Positions 28,610 through 37,564 of a stretch of 64,000 nucleotides of DNA are shown here, one piece after another. The DNA comes from Heyndrickxia coagulans DSM 1 = ATCC 7050 (GTDB taxonomy: Bacteria; Bacillota; Bacilli; Bacillales; Bacillaceae_C): the NCBI RefSeq assembly GCF_000290615.1, contig NZ_ALAS01000205.1:1-64000 (forward strand). Reading direction: 5' to 3'. A model generated the notes under the pieces. That model was given only the letters and a program-made list of their open reading frames with translations, did not search any database and was not told the DNA's origin. The number at the start of each line of letters is the position of its first letter. Position 1 is the stretch's first letter. Position numbers and translations under genes: made by a program.

Positions 28610-29029
28610 TCAATCCTCGTTTTGTGCCTGCAGCCGGTTCAGGTCGTCCACCCGGCCCGGATCTTCCTCAAAGTACTGGACAAGGTCTCCGATCCGGTCA
28701 ATGGAATTCCAGCTCAGGTGATGTTCAATCCCTTCTACATCTCTATAAATATTTTCTTCGTCGACCCCGATGATCCTTAAAAACTGTTCAAGCAAATGAT
28801 GGCGGTCGACAAGCCGTTTTCCAATTTTCTTGCCTTTTGGGGTGAGGACCAGTCCGCGGTATTTTTCATAAACAAGATAATCATCCTTATCCAGCTTCTG
28901 TACCATTTTCGTAACGGATGAAGGATGAACGGAAAGCGCTTCGGCAATATCCGAAACACGCGCATATCCTTTGCTTTCAATCAGAATAAAAATCTGTTCA
29001 ATGTAGTCTTCCATACTAGGTGTCGGCAT
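28610..29029 (-). CDS. mntR: Manganese-responsive regulator MntR
   Basis: DtxR-family dimeric repressor that senses Mn(II) and shuts off manganese uptake genes. All metal ligands known from B. subtilis MntR are at matching positions: Asp8, Glu11, His77, Glu99, Glu102 and His103. The winged helix spans residues 1-70 ([22 protein letters not shown]). Length 139 aa is normal. No transporter gene is adjacent, so its targets lie elsewhere. Confidence 0.97.
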   Translation of the reverse strand: MPTPSMEDYIEQIFILIESKGYARVSDIAEALSVHPSSVTKMVQKLDKDDYLVYEKYRGLVLTPKGKKIGKRLVDRHHLLEQFLRIIGVDEENIYRDVEGIEHHLSWNSIDRIGDLVQYFEEDPGRVDDLNRLQAQNED

Positions 29030-29335
29030 CCACGGGCCCCCATTCTTACAACAAATATTGAGTCTGCCGGTACAATACCATCAGTTTACTATAATCACGG
29101 ATGATGTACAAGAATTCATAATAAATGTGCGCCGATTTTAAACCGCTTGCAAATTTAAGAATTCACAACAATTTTCCATCATTTTTGCTTCCTTTGTCTT
29201 GACTATCCATACCGGTTGGAGTATATTAATTATAACATTAAACAAGTGATTTCCCAGACCTTGATGGCGGTTTTTCATCTGTTTAATGCAACATTTTTTG
29301 GCACGAACGTGCTTTTGATTTAGGAGGATTAAGAA
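29030..29335. other. Intergenic region with the cspD promoter and long leader
   Basis: The 306-bp gap holds the mntR upstream region and the cspD promoter (29199-29227) with a leader of about 100 nt before the start codon. A long untranslated leader is typical of cold-shock mRNAs. Confidence 0.6.
29199..29227 (+). promoter_or_regulatory. Sigma-A promoter of cspD
   Basis: TTGACT (29199-29204) and TATATT (29222-29227), spacing 17 bp; the transcript would start near 29234, about 100 nt before the cspD ATG. Confidence 0.75.
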
Positions 29336-29539
29336 ATGCAAAACGGTAAAGTAAAATGGTTCAATAACGAAAAAGGCTACGGATTCATTGAAGTTGAGGG
29401 CGGAGACGATGTTTTCGTTCATTTCACCGCTATTCAAGGTGAAGGGTTCAAAACTTTGGAAGAAGGCCAGGCTGTTTCTTTCGACATCGTTGAAGGCAAC
29501 CGCGGACCTCAGGCAGCGAATGTAACAAAACTTTCATAA
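29336..29539 (+). CDS. cspD: Cold-shock protein
   Basis: A 67-aa single-stranded nucleic-acid-binding OB-fold protein and RNA chaperone. RNP1 (KGYGFIEV) and RNP2 (DVFVHFTAI) are present. Its N-terminus [18 protein letters not shown] is closest in my memory to B. subtilis CspD rather than CspB. The ribosome-binding site AGGAGG is strong. The neighbouring ypeQ-like gene supports the cspD assignment. Confidence 0.95.
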   Translation: MQNGKVKWFNNEKGYGFIEVEGGDDVFVHFTAIQGEGFKTLEEGQAVSFDIVEGNRGPQAANVTKLS

Positions 29540-29555
29540 ATCATAGAATGCAACC

Positions 29556-29583
29556 AGGCTGGCTTTTATGCCAGCCTTTTATT
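29556..29583 (+). terminator. Terminator after cspD
   Basis: AGGCTGGC (29556-29563) pairs with GCCAGCCT (29570-29577), then TTTATTTTT. Confidence 0.85.
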
Positions 29584-29673
29584 TTTGTGCAAACCGCCAC
29601 AATACCGGGTTCCCCATTTTCCCTCGTTTTTGCATCACTAGGCATGCTGTTTGCAGCCCGATGGCAATCATCA

Positions 29674-29771
29674 GCCGCCTGTTTCCCGGGACGGCATTGT
29701 TGCGGTTTAATACCGGCAAGACGAACAGCTTTCGGGTGCCGCCTGTTTCCTGGGACGGCATTGTTGCGGTT
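29674..29771. repeat. Direct repeat, two 34-bp copies with 64-bp period
   Basis: Copy 1 at 29674-29707 and copy 2 at 29738-29771 differ at one base (CCCGGG versus CCTGGG) and share GGGACGGCATTGTTGCGG. A 30-bp spacer separates them. They lie in the cspD-ypeQ gap with no coding role apparent. Confidence 0.85.
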
Positions 29772-29781
29772 GTGAAAACCG

Positions 29782-29958
29782 TCATGATAACCGGTCGCCG
29801 TATTTTTTCAGCTGTTCGCCTACCGTGCATTGCCGGATGCAAAACTGGTGGGCATATTTTTTCCCGCGTGTTTTCCGGAAATGCGATTTTAAAAAACAGC
29901 CTTCACAATACGTCTTTAATATTTTATCCACTTCCCGGATGAGTTGTTTTCTTTCCAT
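29782..29958 (-). CDS. ypeQ: YpeQ-like small zinc-finger protein
   Basis: A 58-aa protein with four cysteines in a CEGC...C...C arrangement (YCEGCFLKSHF, FCIRQCTVGEQLKKYG), consistent with a small zinc-binding fold. It matches the Bacillus YpeQ type. The ATG at 29958 follows GAAGGGA; a longer in-frame extension upstream is not credible. Function unknown; its neighbours cspD and sspL are the same as in B. subtilis. Confidence 0.85.
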   Translation of the reverse strand: MERKQLIREVDKILKTYCEGCFLKSHFRKTRGKKYAHQFCIRQCTVGEQLKKYGDRLS

Positions 29959-30078
29959 TTTTATCCCTTCTTTCTCTCCGCTAGCTTTCCCATCCGCATT
30001 GCGCGTGCATTTATTCCATTGGATACGCCGGGTTTGCCCGGGGATCATCCCTTTATCAAAATTTCCCCCGAATTGGGG

Positions 30079-30085
30079 CATGCTA
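30079..30085 (+). promoter_or_regulatory. Possible sigma-G -10 element of sspL
   Basis: CATGCTA, fitting the forespore sigma-G -10 pattern CATNNTA, lies about 18 bp before the sspL start. This is closer than expected for a transcript with a full leader and no good -35 was found, so it is tentative. Confidence 0.3.
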
Positions 30086-30103
30086 TAACAAGGGGTGATC
30101 AGG

Positions 30104-30244
30104 ATGGCTAAAAAAGACAATACAAACCGCGGCAAAGCGGCAAATTCCGTTACGACGCAAGGAATTGCACAGGATGCGGCATTCGCGCCGGATCCAAAGA
30201 CAACCCTTGAAAACCGCGCGAAAAAATCCAATACAAAAATCTGA
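30104..30244 (+). CDS. sspL: Small acid-soluble spore protein L
   Basis: A 46-aa minor spore protein. The C-terminal pattern DPKTTLENRAKKSNTKI matches SspL, and the gene lies between ypeQ and ypcP as in B. subtilis. The start follows GATCAGG. Expected to be made only in the developing forespore. Confidence 0.85.
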   Translation: MAKKDNTNRGKAANSVTTQGIAQDAAFAPDPKTTLENRAKKSNTKI

Positions 30245-30262
30245 CAATCGCAAAACGGAGAA

Positions 30263-30297
30263 GAAAAACAGCATTCTTATCCTGAATGCTGTTTTTC
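30263..30297. terminator. Bidirectional terminator between sspL and ypcP
   Basis: GAAAAACAGCATTC (30263-30276) pairs with its complement (30284-30297) across a short loop, with T-runs on both sides. Confidence 0.85.
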
Positions 30298-30330
30298 CAC
30301 TTTCCGTGCCGTTTAAACCGGGCAAAGCGG

Positions 30331-31230
30331 TTAAGAAATGAAGCTTGCGTTTATCCGGGCTGTAACCAAATGGCGTTTTACCATTTTTAATTCCAGTTCT
30401 TCCATCAGTTCCATAAACGTTTCCGGAATCTGGCCAAACCGCGCTTTTTCCAAAGAAAAAGCCACCGGCACATCACAACGGATTTCGGCAAGTTTTCTGC
30501 TCAGATGTAGCATCTCCAGCCCCGCTTCGATTTTTTTCTGCTGCGACGGCGTGAGCTCCCCGAGATGCTCCAAAATGCCGCTGAGGTTTCCATACCGGCT
30601 GACGAGCTTAAACGCTGTTTTTTCACCGATCCCCTTCACGCCCGGATACCCGTCGCTTGCATCGCCCATCAGCGCTTTTACATCGATGAACTGCCGCGGC
30701 GTCACCCCGTATTCGTCCATAAATGCCGCTTTTGTATAGGTTTTATAATTTCCGAACCCTTTCTGGAGGAGATGGACTTCCACATGGTCATCCAAAAGCT
30801 GCAAAATGTCGCGGTCGCCGGTCAAAATGGAAATATCCGCCTCGTCTTTGAACCGGCAGCTAAGGGTGCCGAGACAGTCGTCCGCTTCATACCCGGCCAC
30901 TCCGACATTTGGAATTTCAAAAGCTTCCACTGTTTCTTTCGCCAGACCAAATTGCGGAATCATCTCAACCGGCGGGACGTCCCGGTTTGCTTTATATTCA
31001 CCGTACAAGTCGTTGCGGAACGTTTTGCTCCCCATATCCCAGCAAACGGCCACATGCGTCGGTTTTTTGTTCTCAGCCGCCAAAAGCAAATGGCGCAAAA
31101 AGCCCTGCACGCCGTTTGTCGGCATTCCTTTGGAATTCACCATAAACTGCCCCGTCACGGCGGTGGCATAAAACGCCCGGAAAAGAAGCGCCATCCCGTC
31201 AATTAAAAGCAAATGCGGCCTCTTATTCAT
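30331..31230 (-). CDS. ypcP: 5'-3' exonuclease YpcP (FEN-like)
   Basis: Flap endonuclease/5'-3' exonuclease homologous to the N-terminal domain of DNA polymerase I, probably removing RNA primers and repairing flaps. Visible motifs are LLIDGMALLFRAFYA, YEADDCLGTL, ILTGDRDILQLL and GDASDGYPGVKGIGEKTA (helix-hairpin-helix with metal acids). Length 299 aa is normal. The ATG follows GAGGTGATC. Confidence 0.95.
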   Translation of the reverse strand: MNKRPHLLLIDGMALLFRAFYATAVTGQFMVNSKGMPTNGVQGFLRHLLLAAENKKPTHVAVCWDMGSKTFRNDLYGEYKANRDVPPVEMIPQFGLAKETVEAFEIPNVGVAGYEADDCLGTLSCRFKDEADISILTGDRDILQLLDDHVEVHLLQKGFGNYKTYTKAAFMDEYGVTPRQFIDVKALMGDASDGYPGVKGIGEKTAFKLVSRYGNLSGILEHLGELTPSQQKKIEAGLEMLHLSRKLAEIRCDVPVAFSLEKARFGQIPETFMELMEELELKMVKRHLVTARINASFIS

Positions 31231-31369
31231 GCGATCACCTCATCAAATATCATCCTGTTATTATAACACAACCGGCAAACCGGCCGCATTAGAAAAAGGC
31301 GTCCCTGCACGGGCGGAACATGGTGCCCGGTTAACATCCAGCCGGCCGTGGATCAAAGTAGGGAAAAAT

Positions 31370-32641
31370 TCAATTGGGATCGACAAGGTTTTCTTCAATC
31401 AGCCGGTCGAGCGCGAGCAGGACGGCCATTTTGACATGCGCATACGTAAGGCCGCCCTGAACATAGGCGGTGTAAGGCGGGCGGAGCGGGCCGTCGGCGG
31501 AAAGCTCGATGCTTGCCCCCTGGATAAATGTGCCGGCTGCCATGATGACATCGTCCGCATAACCGGGCATATCACTCGGATATGGCGTCACATAAGAATT
31601 CACCGGTGAAGCAAACTGGATCGCCTGGCAAAAAGCGACCATGCTGTCCGGGTCGCCAAATTCAACGGACTGGATAAGGTCCGTCCTGGGCGCATCCCAT
31701 TTCGGATAAGTATGCATCCCGGATTTTTCCAGGATTGCCGATGTAAACACCGCACCTTTTAATGCCTCTGCCACAACATGCGGCGCCAGAAAGAAGCCCT
31801 GGTACATCTCAAGAAGGCTGTAAAGCGATGCTCCTGCTTCCGCGCCGATTCCGGGGGATGTCATCCTGTAAGCGCAGCTTTCCACCCATTTTTTCTTCCC
31901 GCAAATGTAGCCGCCTGTTTTAGCAAGCCCGCCACCCGGATTTTTGATAAGCGAACCGGCCATTAAATCCGCGCCAACATGGCACGGCTCCTTCTCCTCT
32001 ACAAATTCGCCGTAGCAGTTGTCGACAAACACAACTGTATCCGGCTTGATTTCTTTTACAAAGCGGATCATTTCCCCGATCTCATCCACTGTAAACGAAG
32101 GCCTTGACGCATACCCTTTTGAGCGCTGGATCGCAACCATTTTTGTATGGGGATGGATCGCTTTTCTCACCGCTTCAAAATCGACTGTGCCATCTTCCTT
32201 TAAGTTTACATAATTGTACGTTATGTTAAACTCCTGCAGCGAACCGTTGCCGCTGCCGTGCGCCCCTGTAATTTCATCAAGCGTATCGTACGGCTTCCCG
32301 GTTATGTATAACAATTCATCCCCCGGGCGGAGGACGCCGAAAAGCGCAATCGTAATCGCATGTGTCCCGGAAATGATTTGCGGGCGGACAAGCCCAGCTT
32401 CCGCGCCGAAAACATCGGCATATATGCGCTCAAGCGTTTCCCTGCCTGTGTCATCATAGCCGTATCCGGTCGACGGATAAAAATGCGACTCGCTCACTTT
32501 ATGCTTTTGAAAGCTTTGCAATACGCGGAACTGGTTCGTTTCCGCCCGTTTTTCTATTGCACTGTGGACCGGGCGGATTTGGCGCTCGGCCTCCTCTGCC
32601 ATTTGCCTGAGTTTGGCACCGTGAGTCAAATACTGGTACAT
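31370..32641 (-). CDS. ynbB: PLP enzyme YnbB (methionine gamma-lyase/aluminium-resistance family)
   Basis: A 423-aa pyridoxal-phosphate fold-type I enzyme. The PLP lysine is in NPGGGLAKTGGYICGKKK, and the aspartate region is DTVVFVDNCYGEFVE. The family is annotated as methionine gamma-lyase-like or aluminium resistance, but its true reaction is not established. It follows hflX (76-bp gap), the same pair as ynbA-ynbB of B. subtilis; there glnRA follow, here they do not. Confidence 0.93.
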   Translation of the reverse strand: MYQYLTHGAKLRQMAEEAERQIRPVHSAIEKRAETNQFRVLQSFQKHKVSESHFYPSTGYGYDDTGRETLERIYADVFGAEAGLVRPQIISGTHAITIALFGVLRPGDELLYITGKPYDTLDEITGAHGSGNGSLQEFNITYNYVNLKEDGTVDFEAVRKAIHPHTKMVAIQRSKGYASRPSFTVDEIGEMIRFVKEIKPDTVVFVDNCYGEFVEEKEPCHVGADLMAGSLIKNPGGGLAKTGGYICGKKKWVESCAYRMTSPGIGAEAGASLYSLLEMYQGFFLAPHVVAEALKGAVFTSAILEKSGMHTYPKWDAPRTDLIQSVEFGDPDSMVAFCQAIQFASPVNSYVTPYPSDMPGYADDVIMAAGTFIQGASIELSADGPLRPPYTAYVQGGLTYAHVKMAVLLALDRLIEENLVDPN

Positions 32642-32717
32642 CTTCTACACCTTTCCGTTCAAAATGTCGGGTGCATGCAACAAGGGAACCCGCTGTATGC
32701 ACCCGCGCACAAGGTTT

Positions 32718-33968
32718 TTATTCAGCATATGGTTGTAACGCCCCCAAAACTGGATGGCCCGGAAGCGCATATCCCTTGCACTGGTATGCCTCATTTTCTT
32801 CCTTGAAAATCAGTTCTCTTAAAATGGTATCACTTTTTAAAACCGAAAGCAGCTTTCCTTCCGTTTGCGGGACAAGCGCGCTGTACGGCACCATTTCGGC
32901 CAGCACCTGTTTTTCAATTTCCAACAGCAGCCGGTGGATATCTTTTTCGTCTTTCGCGCTGATCATGATGCTGTTTTGTGCATTGGGCATGAAATGGCTG
33001 TCTTTTATATCCATTTTATTGTAAATGGCAAGCTGCGGCAGATGGTTCATTTCCAGTTCGGAAAGCAGGCGCTGCACCGTTTTTTGATGGTTGTCATAAT
33101 CCGGGTTGGAACTGTCAATGACATGCAAAAGCAAATCGGCTTCCCGCACTTCTTCCAAGGTCGAGCGGAACGCCGCAATCAGCGTCGTCGGCAAGTCCTG
33201 GATAAATCCGACCGTATCCGTCAGCAAAGCCGTGTAACCGCTTGGCAGCACAACTTTTCTTGTCATCGGATCAAGCGTGGCAAACAGCTGGTTTTCTTCA
33301 TAAGAATCTGCGGCAGACAGGCGGTTAAACAATGTCGATTTTCCGGCGTTGGTATAGCCGACAAGCGCAATTTGAAACACATGGTTCTTTTTCCGCCTTT
33401 CGCGGTAACGCTCCCGGTGGCGGACAACCGTTTCAAGCTGCGCCTTAATTTCAGAAATGCGGCGGCGGATATGGCGGCGGTCCGTTTCAAGCTGGGTTTC
33501 CCCCGGCCCCCTCGTACCGATTCCGCCACCGAGCCGTGACAGCTCCGTACCGCGCCCGCCAAGACGCGGCAGCAAATACTCAAGCTGCGCCAGTTCCACC
33601 TGGAGCTTCCCTTCTTTTGAGCGGGCACGCGTCGCAAAAATATCAAGGATAAGCTGTGTCCTGTCCAGCACGCGGCAATCCACTGCAGCCTGGAGATTGC
33701 GGAGCTGGCTCGGCGAAAGTTCCGCGTTAAAAACGATCAGATCGGCTTGCAATTCTGAAACAAGCGCCTTTAGTTCCGCCACCTTGCCTTTTCCGATATA
33801 CGTGGCGGCATCTGCCCTGTCCCGTTTTTGTACGACTTCAAGCACCACTTCCCCCTGCGCCGTTTCGACAAGCCGCCTCAGCTCTTCCATTGAATAAGCA
33901 AAACGGCTGTGGCTGCCGCCGCTCAATTCGCATCCGGCAAGAATCGCTCTTTCTTTATTATTTTCCAT
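32718..33968 (-). CDS. hflX: Ribosome-associated GTPase HflX
   Basis: GTPase that binds the large ribosomal subunit and can split stalled ribosomes. The N-terminal HflX domain ([10 protein letters not shown] and [22 protein letters not shown]) precedes the G domain with G1 [13 protein letters not shown]3 DTVGFI and G4 NKMD. A glycine-rich linker [20 protein letters not shown] is diagnostic. Length 416 aa. Confidence 0.96.
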   Translation of the reverse strand: MENNKERAILAGCELSGGSHSRFAYSMEELRRLVETAQGEVVLEVVQKRDRADAATYIGKGKVAELKALVSELQADLIVFNAELSPSQLRNLQAAVDCRVLDRTQLILDIFATRARSKEGKLQVELAQLEYLLPRLGGRGTELSRLGGGIGTRGPGETQLETDRRHIRRRISEIKAQLETVVRHRERYRERRKKNHVFQIALVGYTNAGKSTLFNRLSAADSYEENQLFATLDPMTRKVVLPSGYTALLTDTVGFIQDLPTTLIAAFRSTLEEVREADLLLHVIDSSNPDYDNHQKTVQRLLSELEMNHLPQLAIYNKMDIKDSHFMPNAQNSIMISAKDEKDIHRLLLEIEKQVLAEMVPYSALVPQTEGKLLSVLKSDTILRELIFKEENEAYQCKGYALPGHPVLGALQPYAE

Positions 33969-34096
33969 TTCATCACCTGTTCCGTCCAGTATACCTGTTA
34001 TCTTACCAAAAAACGCACAAAGATAACATGTCCGGGCGCCTTTTTTGGAAAACAGGGCATGGCTTCGTGCGATATGGCTTTTTTTCCGCCCGCATT

Positions 34097-34127
34097 AAAA
34101 AAGGCCGGGCACTGTTATGCCCGGGCC
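34097..34127 (-). terminator. Terminator between spoVK and hflX
   Basis: GGCCGGGCA (34103-34111) pairs with TGCCCGGGCC (34118-34127); on the minus strand a run of six T follows. Confidence 0.8.
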
Positions 34128-34253
34128 CGCATGACTTGAAAATGTATCCCCAAGCTGCTTATTTTCCGGGCGAAACAGCTAGCCGGCAAAACCGTCTTAA
34201 GCTTTCGGACGGAAAATAAGCGCCTGCGGAAAACCGCAGAGGGCGCAGGGGCG

Positions 34254-35195
34254 TCAGTCCGGAAAAACAAGGTCACTGCTACGCAGCGTGACCAGCTCAT
34301 GGCGGTCATAGCAAGCCTGCATCAACAGCCGCATCGCCTGGGCGCGCACTGATTTTTCAATTACATTCCGCACATACCGGCCGTTTGAAAAACTGGCAGG
34401 GTTGCTCGTTGTTTTGACAAAAGCCAGATGGTCGCGGAGCTTCCGTTCTGCATCCAAACTGAGCGTATACTCTTTTTCAGTCAGCATCCTTTTCCCGATA
34501 TCCATGAGCTCCTCTACCGAGTAATCGGGAAAGTTGAACACAATCGGGAACCGGGAATGCAGCCCCGGATTCAGGCTCAGGAAATAATCCATTTCGTTTG
34601 AATAGCCGGCCAAAATTAAAATAAATTCGTGCTGTTTGTCTTCCATATGCTTTACAAGCGTATCGATTGCTTCTTTCCCGAAATCTTTCTCGCCGCCGCG
34701 GCCGAGAGAGTACGCTTCATCAATAAATAAAATGCCGCCGATCGCTTTTTTAATCAAATCCCTTGTCTTTTGCGCCGTATGGCCGATGTATTCGCCGACA
34801 AGATCGGCCCTTTCCGCTTCAATCAAGTGGCCTTTTGACAATACATTCATTTTATGGAACAATTTCCCGATCAATCGGGCGACAGTTGTTTTGCCTGTGC
34901 CGGGATTGCCTTTAAACATCATATGGAGAGCCTGCTTTCCCGTTTTTAACCCGGCGGCTTCCCTTTTCTTGTTAATATAGATCCAGGCATAAACTTCTTT
35001 TACCATTTTTTTGATTTCTTCCATTCCGACAAGCGTGCCAAGTTCATCTTCAATTTCTTTTAAAATTTCATGTTCCGCTGATAAATCTTTTTTGCTGGTT
35101 TCTATTTTCGGCTGGGGAATAACGGCCTCCCTTTGGCCCGCATGGAGGACAATATTGATCTGGCCGTTATTTTTCATACGAATCGGTTGATCCAT
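34254..35195 (-). CDS. spoVK: Stage V sporulation protein K (AAA+ ATPase)
   Basis: AAA+ ATPase of the CbbX/SpoVK group needed for late spore maturation in B. subtilis. Walker A is GNPGTGKTT and Walker B is ILFIDEAYSL; the sensor and arginine regions (NPGLHSRFP) are intact. I chose ATG 35195, 6 nt after GAGGTGG, giving 313 aa and the known N-terminal motif YxxKNNGQINI-like (RMKNNGQINIVL). An upstream in-frame extension has no family support. Located between hfq and hflX. Confidence 0.95.
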   Translation of the reverse strand: MDQPIRMKNNGQINIVLHAGQREAVIPQPKIETSKKDLSAEHEILKEIEDELGTLVGMEEIKKMVKEVYAWIYINKKREAAGLKTGKQALHMMFKGNPGTGKTTVARLIGKLFHKMNVLSKGHLIEAERADLVGEYIGHTAQKTRDLIKKAIGGILFIDEAYSLGRGGEKDFGKEAIDTLVKHMEDKQHEFILILAGYSNEMDYFLSLNPGLHSRFPIVFNFPDYSVEELMDIGKRMLTEKEYTLSLDAERKLRDHLAFVKTTSNPASFSNGRYVRNVIEKSVRAQAMRLLMQACYDRHELVTLRSSDLVFPD

Positions 35196-35433
35196 CACCG
35201 CCACCTCGCATTCTACAGACAATATACGCGGATTGGGCCGGGAGTGTGACAAATGCCCACGTACAAAAACTTGTTGTTCGGCATAAGAAAACCGGTTGTT
35301 TTTCAAATCCGCACCGGCCAAAAATCAGCATCATCCAAAATGGCGGGGGAATTTGTCGGTTTTTGCGCTTTCCCGAGAAATAATTATCTGTATCAGTTTA
35401 TGTTTCGGGGTCGGATAACAGTACACCATATTT

Positions 35434-35462
35434 AAAATGCCCGGCAAGTTGCCGGGCATTTT
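35434..35462 (-). terminator. Terminator after hfq
   Basis: AAAATGCCCGGCA (35434-35446) pairs perfectly with its complement (35450-35462) around AGT, directly past the hfq stop. Confidence 0.85.
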
Positions 35463-35465
35463 GTT

Positions 35466-35696
35466 TTAATTTTCCTCAAAATTGATTTGAACATTTTTTT
35501 GCGGCTGGAACGTTGAAATCGCATGTTTGAAAACGAGTTGCTGTTTGCCGTCTGTTTCAATCAGCACGGTGAAGTTATCAAAGCCTTTTACCTGGCCGCG
35601 AAGCTGGAAGCCGTTCATCAAAAAGACTGTGACAACCGTACCGTCTTTCCGCAATTGGTTTAAATACTGGTCCTGAATATTGATGGCTTTGTTCAT
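35466..35696 (-). CDS. hfq: RNA chaperone Hfq
   Basis: Hexameric Sm-like RNA-binding protein. The 76-aa protein has Sm1 ([24 protein letters not shown]) and Sm2 (VFKHAISTF) motifs in the usual order and an N-terminal [14 protein letters not shown]. Ribosome-binding site AGGAGG. It lies downstream of miaA, as in most Bacilli, with a palindrome-rich 176-bp gap between them. Confidence 0.97.
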   Translation of the reverse strand: MNKAINIQDQYLNQLRKDGTVVTVFLMNGFQLRGQVKGFDNFTVLIETDGKQQLVFKHAISTFQPQKNVQINFEEN

Positions 35697-35730
35697 TACA
35701 AATCCTCCTCTTTCTCTCTATTTTAACCTG

Positions 35731-35850
35731 CTCATGACTAAAGCCGCGAGATTCCTGCAAACGCCGGTGGATCTCCGGTGATTTTTGGCAGGCAGCCCCC
35801 GCAGTTTCTGCGGTTCGGTGCCCGGAGCATCTCATGACTGAAGTCACGCG
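35731..35850. mobile_element. Palindrome-rich remnant resembling an IS200/IS605-type end or small derivative
   Basis: Two related imperfect palindromes with the core CTCATGACTNAAG lie at 35731-35750 and 35831-35850. Between them are CCGGTGGATCTCCGG and the perfect hairpin CCGCAGTTTCTGCGG (35798-35812). The core resembles the hairpin ends of IS605/TnpB elements as I remember them. No transposase is present. Confidence 0.35.
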
Positions 35851-35871
35851 TGTTCCCGGCTATACTCTATA

Positions 35872-36825
35872 TTATAAACTATTCGATTTTAATTGTAGCT
35901 TTCCTGCTATGAAAGCGGAAATTTCTTCAAATTTTTTTTCCTTTTCTTCCTCTTTTGTCATGTCAAACCACTCTATTTCCAACTTATTGCGGAACCAGGT
36001 GAGCTGCCTTTTGGCAAAACGCCTTGTATTTTGTTTTAAGCGGGAAACAGCCTCATCAAGGGTCGTGCGCCCGTCAAAGTAATCGTACAGTTCTTTGTAG
36101 CCGATCGCCTGGATGGACTGGACACCACGCAAATGTTTGTCATACAACTTTCTCGCTTCCTCGATTAAACCGCGTTCCATCATTTGATCGACCCGTTCGT
36201 TAATGCATTGATACAGCTTCTCCCTCTCCATCACAAGCCCCACCAGCGCCGCACAATAAAGCGGTTCATGCTGTTGCTGTTTCTGGTAGTCTTGCATCGT
36301 CCTGCCGGAAAAATGGCATACTTCCAGCGCCCGGATCACCCTTCTCACATTATGCGGATGAATCTTTGCGGCACTTTCCGGATCGGTTTTTTCCAGTAAT
36401 TTGTAAAGCAGGCCGGGCCCTTCCCGCTTTGCGATCTTTTCAAGTTCCGCGCGGTATGCCGGGTCTCCGGCAATGTCCGAAAAACGGTAATCGTATAAGA
36501 CAGATTGTATGTAAAGCCCCGTGCCGCCTACGATCATGGGCAACTTGCCGCGGGAAGCAATATCGCTTATTTTTTCCCGTACCAGTTGCTGGAATTCAGC
36601 AACCGAAAAAGACTCATCCGGATTTTTAATATCGATCAGGTGATGGGGAACCCCTTCCATTTCATCCTGCGTAATTTTTGCTGTGCCGATATCCATGCCT
36701 CTGTATACTTGCATCGAATCGCCGCTGATAATTTCAGCATCGAATCTTTTCGCGAGGCGGATGCTAAGCGCCGTTTTTCCTGATGCTGTCGGGCCGATCA
36801 GTACGATCAGTTTTTGTTTTGCCAT
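35872..36825 (-). CDS. miaA: tRNA dimethylallyltransferase
   Basis: Adds a dimethylallyl group to A37 of tRNAs reading UNN codons; MiaB, encoded 9 kb away in this window, then methylthiolates it. The P-loop GPTASGKTALS is at the N-terminus, followed by SGDSMQVYRGMDIGTAK and the DPES/NVRRVIRALEV region. I chose ATG 36825, preceded by GGTAGGG, giving 317 aa; the upstream extension is not family-like. Confidence 0.96.
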   Translation of the reverse strand: MAKQKLIVLIGPTASGKTALSIRLAKRFDAEIISGDSMQVYRGMDIGTAKITQDEMEGVPHHLIDIKNPDESFSVAEFQQLVREKISDIASRGKLPMIVGGTGLYIQSVLYDYRFSDIAGDPAYRAELEKIAKREGPGLLYKLLEKTDPESAAKIHPHNVRRVIRALEVCHFSGRTMQDYQKQQQHEPLYCAALVGLVMEREKLYQCINERVDQMMERGLIEEARKLYDKHLRGVQSIQAIGYKELYDYFDGRTTLDEAVSRLKQNTRRFAKRQLTWFRNKLEIEWFDMTKEEEKEKKFEEISAFIAGKLQLKSNSL

Positions 36826-37082
36826 TCGTACCCTACCTTTTATGCTGGAGATTGCAGCATTCTTTAAATCCCCGGATTTTTCTGTCTCTATCGTACCATA
36901 AAACAGCAAACAGAACATCTATACAGTTTCCCTTTTTTCGGGATTTTATTCATCATTGAAAATTCGCTTACAAAAAAATATTTAAAAAATGCATATAGGT
37001 CTAAAGTCCTGCTTCACATCCAATCCATTTATACTATATAATAAGGATAATGATTATGATCCATGTAAGGCAGGTTTTTGGT

Positions 37083-37265
37083 ATGGTCAAAAATGACGAG
37101 CGTTTCTTTTTTATTATTGAATTAGGGCGGCTTTTGGATGAATACCACAAATGCCCGTATAAGGCTGTGAAAAAAAGCATATATGAAGATATCGTATTGC
37201 TCAGGCATGCCATTGGCCCTGATTCAAATGATATGCCTGCCGGCTCCGCTAAAAGGCCATCTTAA
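37083..37265 (+). CDS. Small hypothetical protein
   Basis: Not recognised. A 60-aa helical, charged protein (VKNDERFFFIIELGRLLDEYH). The ATG at 37083 has AGGCAGG 8 nt upstream; a TATAAT-like sequence near 37040 could be its promoter. It precedes a Spo0E-like gene, and both lie in an AT-rich patch absent from the B. subtilis mutL-miaA interval. Confidence 0.5.
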   Translation: MVKNDERFFFIIELGRLLDEYHKCPYKAVKKSIYEDIVLLRHAIGPDSNDMPAGSAKRPS

Positions 37266-37354
37266 GCACAACCGCCTCCGAAACACGCTTATGTTGCCTT
37301 TTCTTCAAAACTGTTTTTCTAATCTTCTTATATTTCTCCGAAAGGGATGTTTGC

Positions 37355-37564
37355 ATGGAAAAAATGAATCAGTATCCCACACTTGCCTCTGCCCATCTGC
37401 CCCGTATTATTTTGATCCTCCGCGAACAATTGATGCAGTGTGCCAAACAAAATGGCATGAACCACCCGGAAACGATCCGCCAAAGCCAATTATTGGACAA
37501 ACTGATTTATGAATACCAGCTGGGCATGCTCGCACAAAGCAAGGGCGGCTCATTCCGTGATTAA
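37355..37564 (+). CDS. Spo0E-like aspartyl-phosphate phosphatase
   Basis: A 69-aa protein with the Spo0E-family signature: an N-terminal helix ending in REQLMQCAKQNGMNHPETIR followed by SQLLDKLIYEYQ, which contains the SQxLD core. Family members dephosphorylate Spo0A~P and delay sporulation. The ATG at 37355 follows AAAGGGATG. Its target is inferred from the family only. Confidence 0.8.
   Translation: MEKMNQYPTLASAHLPRIILILREQLMQCAKQNGMNHPETIRQSQLLDKLIYEYQLGMLAQSKGGSFRD

Noticed and set aside
29138-29437. Minus-strand frame overlapping the cspD promoter and 5' end
   Set aside because: It runs antisense through the leader and coding part of a certain gene and has no protein-like features.
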